Shown: piece after piece, positions 46,901-53,393 of the stretch
Layout of the letters: each line of letters begins with the position of its first letter
Numbering within the stretch: position 1 is the stretch's first letter
Assembly: GCA_029433525.1 (NCBI GenBank)
Contig: JAQTIF010000001.1
Span: 2,232,001-2,296,000 of the forward strand
Length of the DNA: 64,000 nucleotides
DNA from: Enterobacteriaceae bacterium ESL0689
Lineage (GTDB): Bacteria; Pseudomonadota; Gammaproteobacteria; Enterobacterales; Enterobacteriaceae
Direction: 5' to 3'
Notes under the pieces: model-generated
Databases searched by the model: none
What the model was told of the DNA's origin: nothing
What the model saw: only the letters and a program-made list of their open reading frames with translations
Program-made: the position numbers and the translations under genes

Positions 46901-47388
46901 GGGAACCCTCGCTGGAAGATCTCGTCCATCAGCAAACCGAGGTCGAACTGCGTATGCCTTCCCTGCTACCGGATGATTTTATCCCCGATGTGAATACCCG
47001 GCTCTCGCTCTATAAACGCATTGCCAGCGCAAAAAATGATAATCAGCTGGCAGAAATTAAAGTTGAATTAATTGATCGTTTCGGTTCACTGCCAGAGGCA
47101 GCAAAAAATCTGCTGGCAATCACTCAATTGCGGCAGCGGGCGCACAATCTGGGGATCCGTAAGCTGGAGAGTAATGATAAAGGGGGCGTCATTGAGTTTA
47201 ATGAAAAAAATAACGTCAATCCGGCCTGGCTCATCGGCTTGCTGCAAAAAGATCCTCAGCATTTTCGCCTTGATGGCCCGACACGGTTGCGATTTAGCGA
47301 AGATCTCAGCGAGCGTAAAGCGCGCCTCGAATGGATGACGCAGTTTATACAGCAGTTAGAGCAGCATACGATAAGTATTGCTGAATAA
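43933..47388 (+). CDS. mfd: Transcription-repair coupling factor Mfd
   Basis: Mfd is a DNA translocase that removes stalled RNA polymerase and recruits UvrA. The 1151-aa protein (1148 in E. coli) shows the UvrB-like N-terminal region (LADWETLPYDSFSPHQDIIS), the polymerase-interaction domain (VVHLEHGVGRYAGMTTLE), Walker A (LVCGDVGFGKTEVAMRAAF), DEEH box (LLIVDEEHRFGVRHKER), TLTATPIPRTLNMAMSGMRD and LHQLRGRVGRSFHQAYAWLL. I start at MPQQ (43933) by alignment; an ATG at 43921 is also possible. Confidence 0.96.
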   Translation: MPQQYRFPLPVKAGDQRQLGELTGAACATLVTEITERHPGPVVLIAPDMQNSLRLYDEIRQFTDSTVIKLADWETLPYDSFSPHQDIISSRLATLYQLPSRQQGVLIVPVSTLMQRVCPHSYLHSHALMMQKGQHLSRDNLRAQLESAGYRHVDQVMEHGEYATRGALLDLFPMGSEHPYRLDFFDDEIDSLRLFDVDNQRTQQEVEAINLLPAHEFPTDQAAIELFRSQWRERFEIKRDAEHIYQQVSKGTLPNGIEYWQPLFFNAPLLPLFHYFPANTLIVNTGDLTASAQRFSDEINARFTSRGVDPMRPLLPPEALWLSPDALFSELKKWPRIQLKTAHLAEKAANTNLGYQTLPDLAIQSQNKAPLDKLRAFLETFSGPVIFSVESEGRREALNEMLARIKIAPTPIQRLDAATGRGRYLMIGAAEHGFIDSQNNLALICESDLLGERVSRRQQDTRRTINPDTLIRNLAELHPGQPVVHLEHGVGRYAGMTTLETGGIKGEYLMLTYANDARLYVPVSSLHLISRYAGESEENAPLHKLGSDAWSRARQKAAEKVRDVAAELLDIYAQRAAKPGFAFHHDREQYRLFCAGFPFETTADQAQAINAVLSDMCQPVAMDRLVCGDVGFGKTEVAMRAAFLAVENHKQVAVLVPTTLLAQQHFDNFCDRFANWPIRIEMLSRFRSAKEQAHILEQAKEGKIDILIGTHKLLQNDVQLRDLGLLIVDEEHRFGVRHKERIKALRADVDILTLTATPIPRTLNMAMSGMRDLSIIATPPARRLAVKTFVREYDKLVVREAMLREILRGGQVYYLYNDVATIQKAADRLAELVPEARITIGHGQMRERELERVMNDFHHQRFNVLVCTTIIETGIDIPTANTIIIERADHFGLAQLHQLRGRVGRSFHQAYAWLLTPPPKAMTTDARKRLEAIAALEDLGAGFALATHDLEIRGAGELLGEEQSGQMTTIGFSLYMEMLENAVDALKAGREPSLEDLVHQQTEVELRMPSLLPDDFIPDVNTRLSLYKRIASAKNDNQLAEIKVELIDRFGSLPEAAKNLLAITQLRQRAHNLGIRKLESNDKGGVIEFNEKNNVNPAWLIGLLQKDPQHFRLDGPTRLRFSEDLSERKARLEWMTQFIQQLEQHTISIAE

Positions 47389-47390
47389 AG

Positions 47391-47430
47391 CGCAATCGGC
47401 AGTCAGCAATACCCGATTGCGATGACTGCC
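47391..47430. terminator. Nested inverted repeats after mfd
   Basis: CGCAATCGG pairs with CCGATTGCG, and the overlapping GGCAGTCA pairs with TGACTGCC, so two hairpins exclude each other just after the mfd stop. A terminator is plausible, but no strong T-run follows. Confidence 0.4.
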
Positions 47431-47503
47431 ATCTCACTGAGCGAAAGTGGATGGCAGACACTATTTTCCCTTTCATCAGGCAGCAATGAGAGTTCATATG
47501 TCA

Positions 47504-48319
47504 TCAGAGATAGCCAAGTCCATACATGACAAAAGAAAATTGCCTTGCCATATATTTTTCAGTCATCGCGATAAATTCAGGTAACAGGATAATTTTACCC
47601 TGGCTGTTTTTTGCCAGTAAACCCTGATGGATAGCCTCTGATATTATTCTCGCGATATGAGTACGCGACACATGACAATAAGCAGAAAGTTTCGCTACTG
47701 ATCCATTAAATTCATTATTCTGATGGTTACAGTAGAGATATAACAGAATAAAATGACCGCCGTTTTTATTGATAAAAACATCCACCTCGCCAACGTCATG
47801 AAAAAATAGCAGCCCGCTATCTATAATATTGTTATAACGCCCCAAAAAGCCTGTCACCCCGCCATTATCATCGACGCTGACATCTCTATTTTTTAATTGA
47901 TATAGTGCTGATGCCATCGTGGTAATCATTTTAACTATTCCAGACTCGCCTTTTTCTGTAACCGCGTAGTGCTGTTTTCTTTTATCTTCACTGGAGGGGG
48001 ATTTTTTTATGATATTATGCAAGTACAAAAAATCGACTAATGAATAAAGACTATTAACATTCATCATGTTAATCATAAGGCATTTTTTGATAATATCTGA
48101 TATCAGATGCTTTTCCTCACAATAAGCATGCACAATAATCATGACAGAGGGGATAAAGCGACTCTTTTTTAATAAAATTTTATATAATCCAGGATCAGCG
48201 CTATACATCGCTTTAAAACTTTCATAATGCTGATGAATCGCCGGGGTTAACCCATCAGAGGAAAGTATTGTCGTGACTTCGGAATCAATGCGATGAATAA
48301 TATTTACTTGTTTAATCAT
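47504..48319 (-). CDS. Predicted transcriptional regulator with two winged-helix regions
   Basis: The 271-aa protein is not one I recognise from the E. coli core. Residues about 85-125 look like a MarR-type winged helix ending in the wing SSEDKRKQHYAVTEKGESGI. Residues about 200-245 contain a second helix-turn-helix (SVAKLSAYCHVSRTHIARII, then SEAIHQGLLAKNSQGKI). No signal peptide or membrane segment is visible. It is noticeably AT-rich compared with mfd. It lies between mfd and the toxin cassettes, so control of the island is possible but not shown. Confidence 0.6.
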   Translation of the reverse strand: MIKQVNIIHRIDSEVTTILSSDGLTPAIHQHYESFKAMYSADPGLYKILLKKSRFIPSVMIIVHAYCEEKHLISDIIKKCLMINMMNVNSLYSLVDFLYLHNIIKKSPSSEDKRKQHYAVTEKGESGIVKMITTMASALYQLKNRDVSVDDNGGVTGFLGRYNNIIDSGLLFFHDVGEVDVFINKNGGHFILLYLYCNHQNNEFNGSVAKLSAYCHVSRTHIARIISEAIHQGLLAKNSQGKIILLPEFIAMTEKYMARQFSFVMYGLGYL

Positions 48320-48646
48320 TAAAACACATCCTGATTGTGCTAATTAAAGATAAATACAATATATATAAATAAATCATATAATTATGACTATTCTCAACCT
48401 CTGTGCAATAAAAAACAGTTTCGTTTAGCTTATGTTTAATATTGATAACAAAATGTTAATTACATCGGTGTATTGGGCTGTAGATCCGGATAGTTCTGTA
48501 TTTAATGCGTTATGCTAAATAGCTATATGGACACTTCCCTGATGCAAACATTGGCAGATCTGTTCTGACAAGGTAGTCACAAACATATATTCGGTTTCAT
48601 GAGCCCTGATGAAAATCCGCTCCCCAAAGTGCAGATGAATACTATT
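48320..48646. other. 327-bp AT-rich gap upstream of the regulator
   Basis: No gene or family is recognised. The part near 48320 should hold the regulator promoter. The right half probably contains degraded cassette DNA, because it borders the immunity relic at 48647. Confidence 0.4.
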
Positions 48647-48763
48647 TTATATCAATAAAGACTCATCCTTAATGCCCGGTTTACCATTCGCCCGACGCCA
48701 TTGTTTGACCTCCTGAACAACGCCGTCAAGGTCTCCCTCTGTATAATCACTAATTTCTTTCAT
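48647..48763 (-). pseudogene. Internally deleted Im9-like immunity gene
   Basis: The frame reads MKEISDYTEGDLDGVVQEVK, then QWRRANGKPGIKDESLLI and a stop (38 aa). The two intact paralogues read ISDYTEKEFLDFV at the start and GVVQEVKEWRQANGKPGF at the end, with about 45 residues between. Those central residues, which carry the DNase-binding helices, have been deleted in frame here. It sits nine bases left of the IS end. Confidence 0.75.
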
Positions 48764-48772
48764 ATTATCCGC

Positions 48773-49831
48773 GGCTTTGTTGAATAAATCAGAGGCAGTC
48801 GATGGAGTCTATGGTTCCCTCGGATACATCCGTTATGCGATCCGGACACTATGCGGCATACCCAACGACGTCATTCGATTCAGCGCTTTGATCATCGCCA
48901 TCGCTTCACCCACCTGCGCATCATAGTCTCGCAGGCTCAGATGACCACCCAGCAACGTTTTGACGCGGTACATCGCTGTTTCTGCCAGTGAACGCCGGTG
49001 ATAGCCCACTTTCTTTTTCCAGACATCATTACTGCCGCTCAGATGCTGATTGGCCACCGCGTGGTTACGTTCATGATACTTCCCGGACCAGTATTGCGCG
49101 CCACTTCGTGGCGGGATCAGTGGCCTGATTTTTTTCCTCAACAAGGCATCGTGGCAGTAATGCGTGTCGTAAGCACCGTCTGCCGAAGCTTCCCTGATTT
49201 TCCTGTGGGTCTGGTTTATCAAACCCTCCAGTGCCTGCGCATCCGTCGTTCCGCTGAGCGATAAGTCAGCACAGATTATCTTCTGCGTCGCTCTGTCTGC
49301 GGCCAGATGAAGCTTGCGCCACACTCTGCGCTTGTCAGTCCCGTGCTGCCGGACTTTCTATTCACCTTCACCAGCGACTTTCAGGCCCGTACTGTCAATG
49401 ACGAGGTGTGAGATTTCACCACGGGCTGGCGTTTTTATGCTGATGTTAACGGTGCTGTCCCGCTTGCTGAGCAGAGAGTAGTCCGGGCAGCGCAGCGGCA
49501 GAGCCATCAGCTTAAAAATCGAGTCAACGAAGCCCTGTAAAGCCCGGAGCGGCAGGTTGAACACGCGTTTCATCATCAGTACCGTGGTAATTGCCATATC
49601 GGTGTAGTGAAGTGGCCGGCCTCGCCCCTCAGGCTTTGCACTGTCAGTCCATGCAGCAATGGCAGCCTCATCAAGCCAGATCGTCAGTGAGCCACGTTGT
49701 CTGAGTGCGTTATTGTAGGCATTCCAGTTGGTTATTTTAAACTTTTGCTTTGCCATAGTGACCAGATATTGAAATGACTGTAGCTATCAGATCCGCCAGT
49801 CACCTGAAAGTTCGATTTATTCAACAAAGCC
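48773..49831 (-). mobile_element. IS903-type insertion sequence (IS5 family), complete ends
   Basis: Both ends carry the 18-bp repeat GGCTTTGTTGAATAAATC (48773-48790 and, inverted, 49814-49831). The length of 1059 bp fits IS903 (1057 bp). The nine bases outside each end do not match (ATTATCCGC and TTTGTGTAG), so there is no target duplication. The transposase gene is interrupted by a stop codon. Confidence 0.93.
48833..49756 (-). pseudogene. IS903 transposase with internal amber codon
   Basis: The frame is open in one phase over 307 codons from MAKQKFKITNWNAYNNALRQ to GMPHSVRIA, except for a TAG at 49358-49360. The family has Trp there (GEGEWKVRQHG), so a single TGG to TAG change explains it. 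The DDE segment SHLVIDSTGLKV and SADGAYDTHYCHDALLRKKI and the HERNHAVANQH region are intact. Without suppression it would give a 132-aa fragment only. Confidence 0.92.
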
Positions 49832-50546
49832 TTTGTGTAGATGTGTTACTCCCACCGTAGGTTTCGCTGATTTGCTGATGTACCTTTTTAGGTATCACTA
49901 TTGCAGCAACATCCTGAGAAGCAAGCTCAATATCTTCAGGTGTCATATCAGGGTAATGTGCTTTCAGATATGCCTTAACTGCTGCTTTCGATGGCATATG
50001 ATCTGCCTCATATTTTCCCTGCCTTGAGCGCCGAATAAAATCACTGTAAAGCTCAACCTCCAAAAACTCAACAGGTGGTTTGCTCAGGTATATATAAATC
50101 GGCGGAATATTCGGCAACGGCAGAATAAGAATATAATCAGCAAAATGCTTCTCTTCCGCTGCTGGGGTAGTTGTATCCCCAATACGGGTATTTTCCGGCA
50201 GCGGATCAACAACAACCGGATTGGGTATCCTTACCGGGTTCTGGTTGCCTGTATTTGATGGAACACTGACATCTGAATTGTCTGGCGTCCAGATAATGGT
50301 GATACGCGGCTCTTCCTCTGTGGTGAAGGTATACGCTTTTCGGCTGCTGTCCCACGCCATTTTGCGCACCCGCACCATATCCTGACCCGGTGGCGTATGC
50401 CAGCCATGAGGAACCGGGTTACCGTAGCTGTTGTTTTCCCATGTATAACGCACACGCGTGGGTGCTTCCGCCATCTGTTCCAGACGCATCCGATCGATAA
50501 AGTCCTGTTCGCCGTCATTCGGCCTGCCGGTCATCATTCCCAACAT
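49821..50546 (-). pseudogene. Orphan toxin cassette 6: pyocin-type segment plus DHMPS-motif toxin, truncated by the IS
   Basis: The open frame begins MLGMMTGRPNDGEQDFIDRM, inside the pyocin-type segment, and has no PAAR domain. After LPLPNIPPIYIYLSK the sequence is unique: FIRRSRQGKYEADHMPSKAA, DVAAIVIPKKVHQQ and SETYGGSNTST. The D-H-x-P and V-H residues suggest a metal-dependent HNH or endonuclease-VII-like fold, but I cannot name the family. The last codons and the stop come from the IS terminal repeat, so the true C-terminus and the cognate immunity gene are gone. Confidence 0.75.
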
Positions 50547-50547
50547 A

Positions 50548-50668
50548 ACGGCTGCGATGGGGGCACCGGAGCCGCTGGCAGCAATACCCGATTGCGGTCA
50601 CGTTCTTCAGCCAGTTGTTTTGCTCTTTCTTCTTTTGCGGCCTTACGTTCAGCAACTAATGCTGCATT
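50548..50668 (-). repeat. Linker homology block before cassette 6
   Basis: This segment encodes NAALVAERKAAKEERAKQLA then EERDRNRV, matching the charged linker of the intact effector (residues about 112-136). It then jumps, in another frame, to the part encoding SGSGAPIAAVMLGMM (effector residues about 268-286). About 130 residues are deleted and the frame is lost. The same block lies at 51778-51900. Confidence 0.75.
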
Positions 50669-50669
50669 T

Positions 50670-50921
50670 CTAACACTCTTTAAAGCCCGGTTTACCATTA
50701 GCCTGACGCCATTCTTTAACTTCCTGAACAACGCCTTCAGGGGTATCTTCACGATCTTCACTCGGATAGTAAATAAGATCCGAGCCATCAGGATGTTCAG
50801 TCAACCGTTTAAACTCAAGGATATTTTTGATATCTTCTGCTTCTGTAGTGTTACTGACGTCAAATAACTTACGAACAAAATCTAAAAACTCTTTCTCTGT
50901 GTAATCACTAATCTGTTTCAT
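50670..50921 (-). CDS. Colicin E9-type (Im9 family) immunity protein, copy A
   Basis: The 83-aa acidic protein matches colicin DNase immunity proteins: ISDYTEKEFLDFVRKLFDVS at the start, then LTEHPDGSDLIYYPSED with the conserved toxin-contacting Tyr pair, and GVVQEVKEWRQANGKPGF. It would bind and block the HNH DNase encoded just upstream. Its ATG is one base after the toxin stop (TAA-A-ATG), so translation is coupled. It shares the arrangement with the copy at 51901-52161. Confidence 0.88.
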   Translation of the reverse strand: MKQISDYTEKEFLDFVRKLFDVSNTTEAEDIKNILEFKRLTEHPDGSDLIYYPSEDREDTPEGVVQEVKEWRQANGKPGFKEC

Positions 50922-50922
50922 T

Positions 50923-51777
50923 TTATTCGCCTCGGTGAATATCTATATGACGTTTCGGAGTCACTATTCCCATATTATCCACGTTATAAACCTCACCACC
51001 TTTGCTTATCGGTTTAATATGATGAATATCATATTTTATCTTTCCTCCGACCTGCTCACTTTCCCTTGGTGCCGGGGCTTTACCAATCTTAATATTACCG
51101 GAGTTGCCTCGCTTAAATTGCCTTGATAGTTCAGGGTCTTTTGAAACTTCTAACCAAAATGCCTTGCGGAACTGGTCAAAGTTCGCAAACGTTCGGCCTC
51201 GTAGTTTATCTGCTATCTGACCTGGAATCGGGGAACCATTACCGGTATTGGCATCCGACAACCATATCCCGCTGACCTTTTGACCTTTACCAGTAACCTG
51301 TCCAGGATTATTTCGTAGATAAACATAAACCGGCGGAATATTCGGCAATGGCAGAATAAGAATATAATCCGCAAAATGTTTCTCTTCCGGGGTCGGAGTG
51401 GTCGTTGCCTCAATACGGGTATCTTCCGGCAGCGGATCAACCACAACCGGATTGGGTATCCTTACCGGGTTCCGGTTACCTGTATTTAAAGGAACATTGA
51501 CACCTGAACTGTCTGGCGTCCAGATGATGGTAATATGCGGCTCTTCCTCTGTGGTGAACGTATACGCTTTTCGGCTGCTGTCCCACGCCATTTTACGCAC
51601 ACGCACCATATCCTGACCCGGTGGTGTATGCCAGCCATGAGGAACCGGGTTACCGTGGCTGTCATCTTCCCATGTATAACGCACACGCGTGGGTGCTTCC
51701 GCCATCTGTTCCAGACGCATCCGATCGATAAAGTCCTGTTCGCCGTCATTCGGCCTGCCGGTCATCATTCCCAACAT
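50923..51777 (-). CDS. Orphan toxin cassette 5: pyocin-type segment plus colicin E9-type HNH DNase
   Basis: The 284-aa open frame starts inside the pyocin-type segment (MLGMMTGRPNDGEQD) and lacks the PAAR domain. After LPNIPPVYVYLRNNPGQVTG comes a colicin DNase domain: KGQKVSGIWLSDANTGNGSP, IADKLRGRTFANFDQFRKAF and the H-N-H motif KYDIHHIKPISKGGEVYNVD followed by TPKRHIDIHRGE. The nuclease would cleave chromosomal DNA. All HNH histidines are present, so the domain may be active if fused to a delivery module. Whether this frame is expressed on its own is unknown. Confidence 0.8.
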   Translation of the reverse strand: MLGMMTGRPNDGEQDFIDRMRLEQMAEAPTRVRYTWEDDSHGNPVPHGWHTPPGQDMVRVRKMAWDSSRKAYTFTTEEEPHITIIWTPDSSGVNVPLNTGNRNPVRIPNPVVVDPLPEDTRIEATTTPTPEEKHFADYILILPLPNIPPVYVYLRNNPGQVTGKGQKVSGIWLSDANTGNGSPIPGQIADKLRGRTFANFDQFRKAFWLEVSKDPELSRQFKRGNSGNIKIGKAPAPRESEQVGGKIKYDIHHIKPISKGGEVYNVDNMGIVTPKRHIDIHRGE

Positions 51778-51900
51778 AACGGCTGCGATGGAGGCACCGG
51801 AGCCGCTGGCAGCAATACCTGATTGCGGTCACGTTCTTCAGCCAGTTGTTTTGCTCTTTCTTCTTTTGCGGCCTTACGTTCAGCAACTAATGCTGCATTT
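51778..51900 (-). repeat. Linker homology block before cassette 5
   Basis: Nearly identical to 50548-50668: it encodes the same AERKAAKEERAKQLAEERD linker and then changes frame to SGSGASIAAVMLGMM. The shared breakpoint shows that cassettes 5 and 6 descend from one deleted effector gene or that one was copied from the other. Confidence 0.75.
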
Positions 51901-52161
51901 CTAACACTCTCTAAAGCCCGGTTTACCATTAACCTGACGCCATTGCTTTACTTCCTGAACAATACCTTCGGGGCTGTCATCCTTCCCATCCTCTGGGTAG
52001 AAGATAAGGTCGGAGCCTGATGGATGTTCAGCAAGTCGCCTGAACTCCCTGACTCGGCGATTATCGTCCTCTTCTGTTGGCCCCTCTGCTCTGCAGATTT
52101 TACGAACTAAATCTAAAAATTCGCTTTCTGAATAGTCGGATAATGTTTTTTTATCACTCAT
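51901..52161 (-). CDS. Colicin E9-type (Im9 family) immunity protein, copy B
   Basis: The 86-aa protein reads LSDYSESEFLDLVRKICRAE, then LAEHPSGSDLIFYPEDGKDD and GIVQEVKQWRQVNGKPGF, as in Im7/Im9 proteins. One Tyr of the usual pair is Phe (LIFYP). Compared with copy A, helix 2 and the loop (AEGPTEEDDNRRVREFRR) differ most, which is where specificity lies in this family. It starts one base after the stop of the HNH toxin of cassette 4 (TAA-T-ATG). Confidence 0.88.
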   Translation of the reverse strand: MSDKKTLSDYSESEFLDLVRKICRAEGPTEEDDNRRVREFRRLAEHPSGSDLIFYPEDGKDDSPEGIVQEVKQWRQVNGKPGFREC

Positions 52162-52162
52162 A

Positions 52163-52780
52163 TTATCTACCCTGCCTTATTGAATGAATTTCGATATGAC
52201 GCTTCGGAGTGGTTACTCCCATATTATCAACGTTATAAACGTCTCCACCTTTACTTATTGGAATAATATGATGAATTTCATAGCGTTCTCTTCCTCCAGC
52301 ACGATCTACTTCGCGTGTAAAAGGTGAATTACCATTGCGGACATTAATCTGGTTATGAGGTTTAAATTGTCCTGATAATTCAGGATCTTCTGAAACCTCT
52401 AACCAAAATGCCTTGCGGAACTGGTCAAAGTTCGCAAACGTTCGGCCTCGTAGTTTATCTGCTATCTGACCTGGAATCGGGGAACCATTACCGGTATTGG
52501 CATCCGACAACCATATCCCGCTGACCTTTTGACCTTTACCAGTAACCTGTCCAGGATTATTTCGTAGATAAACATAAATCGGCGGAATATTCGATACTGG
52601 CAGAATAAGAATATAATCCGCAAAATGCTTCTCTTCCGGGGTCGGAGTGGTCGTTGCCTCAATACGGGTATCTTCCGGCAGCGGATCAACCACAACTGGA
52701 TTGGGTATCCTTACCGGGGTCTGGTTTCCGGTATTTGATGGAACATTAACACCTGAACTGTCCAGCGTCCAGACGATAGT
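52163..52780 (-). pseudogene. Orphan toxin cassette 4: short pyocin-type segment plus colicin E9-type HNH DNase
   Basis: Homology to the effector begins abruptly after a TAA (52781-52783) at TIVWTLDSSGVNVP, so most of the pyocin-type segment is missing and no normal start exists; the first usable codon is a GTG at 52693. After SNIPPIYVYLRNNPGQVTG the DNase domain follows, with YEIHHIIPISKGGDVYNVDN and TPKRHIEIHS as the HNH motif. It differs from the cassette 5 DNase mainly around SPFTREVDRAGGRE. The nuclease domain itself looks complete. Confidence 0.8.
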
Positions 52781-52796
52781 TTAAGGTTCATCTATT

Positions 52797-53050
52797 TCAT
52801 ATTTCTCCACTTGATATTTGAAAATCTAAATTTTGCTGGAAAAAGTTTTTATTTAAGATTTTCTCAATTGCCTTAACCTGCTGGCTGGTAAGATCCCCCC
52901 CCCCAATCCTGTAATAAAGTCATTATAGTCTTCGTCCGTCCAGGCCATGATTTTAGCTATTTCAGGGAATTTTTCTTTCGGGATATCGACTTCGAAGACG
53001 AGTAGCTCATCTACACGTTCGAAAGCATCAATAGTATAAATAATCGTCAT
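52797..53050 (-). pseudogene. Frameshifted paralogue of the E3-type effector's immunity gene
   Basis: The frame begins MTIIYTIDAFERVDELLVFE, clearly related to the immunity gene at 55166-55420. It is open for 65 codons, then leaves the family frame at a run of ten G (minus strand; C at 52895-52904). With one extra G it continues DLTSQQVKAIEKILNKNFFQ and ends QISSGEI after exactly 84 residues, the length of the intact paralogue. The family looks like DUF7683-type immunity proteins; I am moderately sure of that name. Confidence 0.8.
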
Positions 53051-53133
53051 TGTTCTACCTTTCTTGTCGGATCCGCAGGTTTAGTTTATTCACCAGTAAT
53101 ATGATTAAATTCACCTGAATGATTACGTAGAGA
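53051..53133 (-). pseudogene. Relic of an E3-type toxin C-terminus
   Basis: In frame before the frameshifted immunity gene, the minus strand encodes LRNHSGEFNHITGE, a stop (TAA for CAA), then TKPADPTRKVEQ and a stop. The intact effector ends GRNHLGEFNHITGE, Q, TKPADPTRKVEK. The relic stop overlaps the immunity start as ATGA, just as in the intact pair. Confidence 0.8.
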
Positions 53134-53147
53134 AAATTAGAAATGAA

Positions 53148-53173
53148 GCAGCACACAAGTTATATTGTGCTGC
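53148..53173 (-). terminator. Hairpin after the CPCC immunity gene
   Basis: GCAGCACA and TGTGCTGC form an 8-bp stem. On the minus strand it is followed by TTCATTTCTAATTTTC, so an intrinsic terminator is plausible. A very similar hairpin lies at 54093-54120. Confidence 0.5.
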
Positions 53174-53195
53174 CTAAATAAATCAGCATTAATTG

Positions 53196-53393
53196 TTATT
53201 TGACTTTACGTCCTTCAGCATAGGCTTTACGAGCTTCGTTCAAACTCATTACATTAGCCCCACCACCATAACCTGGATCTTCTTCTTGAACAGGATCATC
53301 TTCCCAATTGCAAACCGGACAAATTTCATAGCTCCCAACTTCCGAAAACTCATATTTATGGCAACAAGGGCATAAATGTATTGAACTACTCAT
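53196..53393 (-). CDS. CPCC family cysteine-rich protein, likely immunity protein
   Basis: The 65-aa protein reads MSSSIHLCPCCHKYEFSEVG, then YEICPVCNWEDDPVQEEDPG, matching the Cys_rich_CPCC family with two CxxC pairs that probably bind zinc. Members often sit next to polymorphic toxins as immunity proteins. Its ATG overlaps the stop of the upstream toxin as ATGA, and GGGAG precedes it, so it is most likely the antidote of cassette 3. Confidence 0.8.
   Translation of the reverse strand: MSSSIHLCPCCHKYEFSEVGSYEICPVCNWEDDPVQEEDPGYGGGANVMSLNEARKAYAEGRKVK

Noticed and set aside
50534..50788. 84-codon minus-strand ORF joining the Im gene end to the linker
   Set aside because: It is an out-of-frame reading of the Im gene followed by the linker block, not a separate gene.
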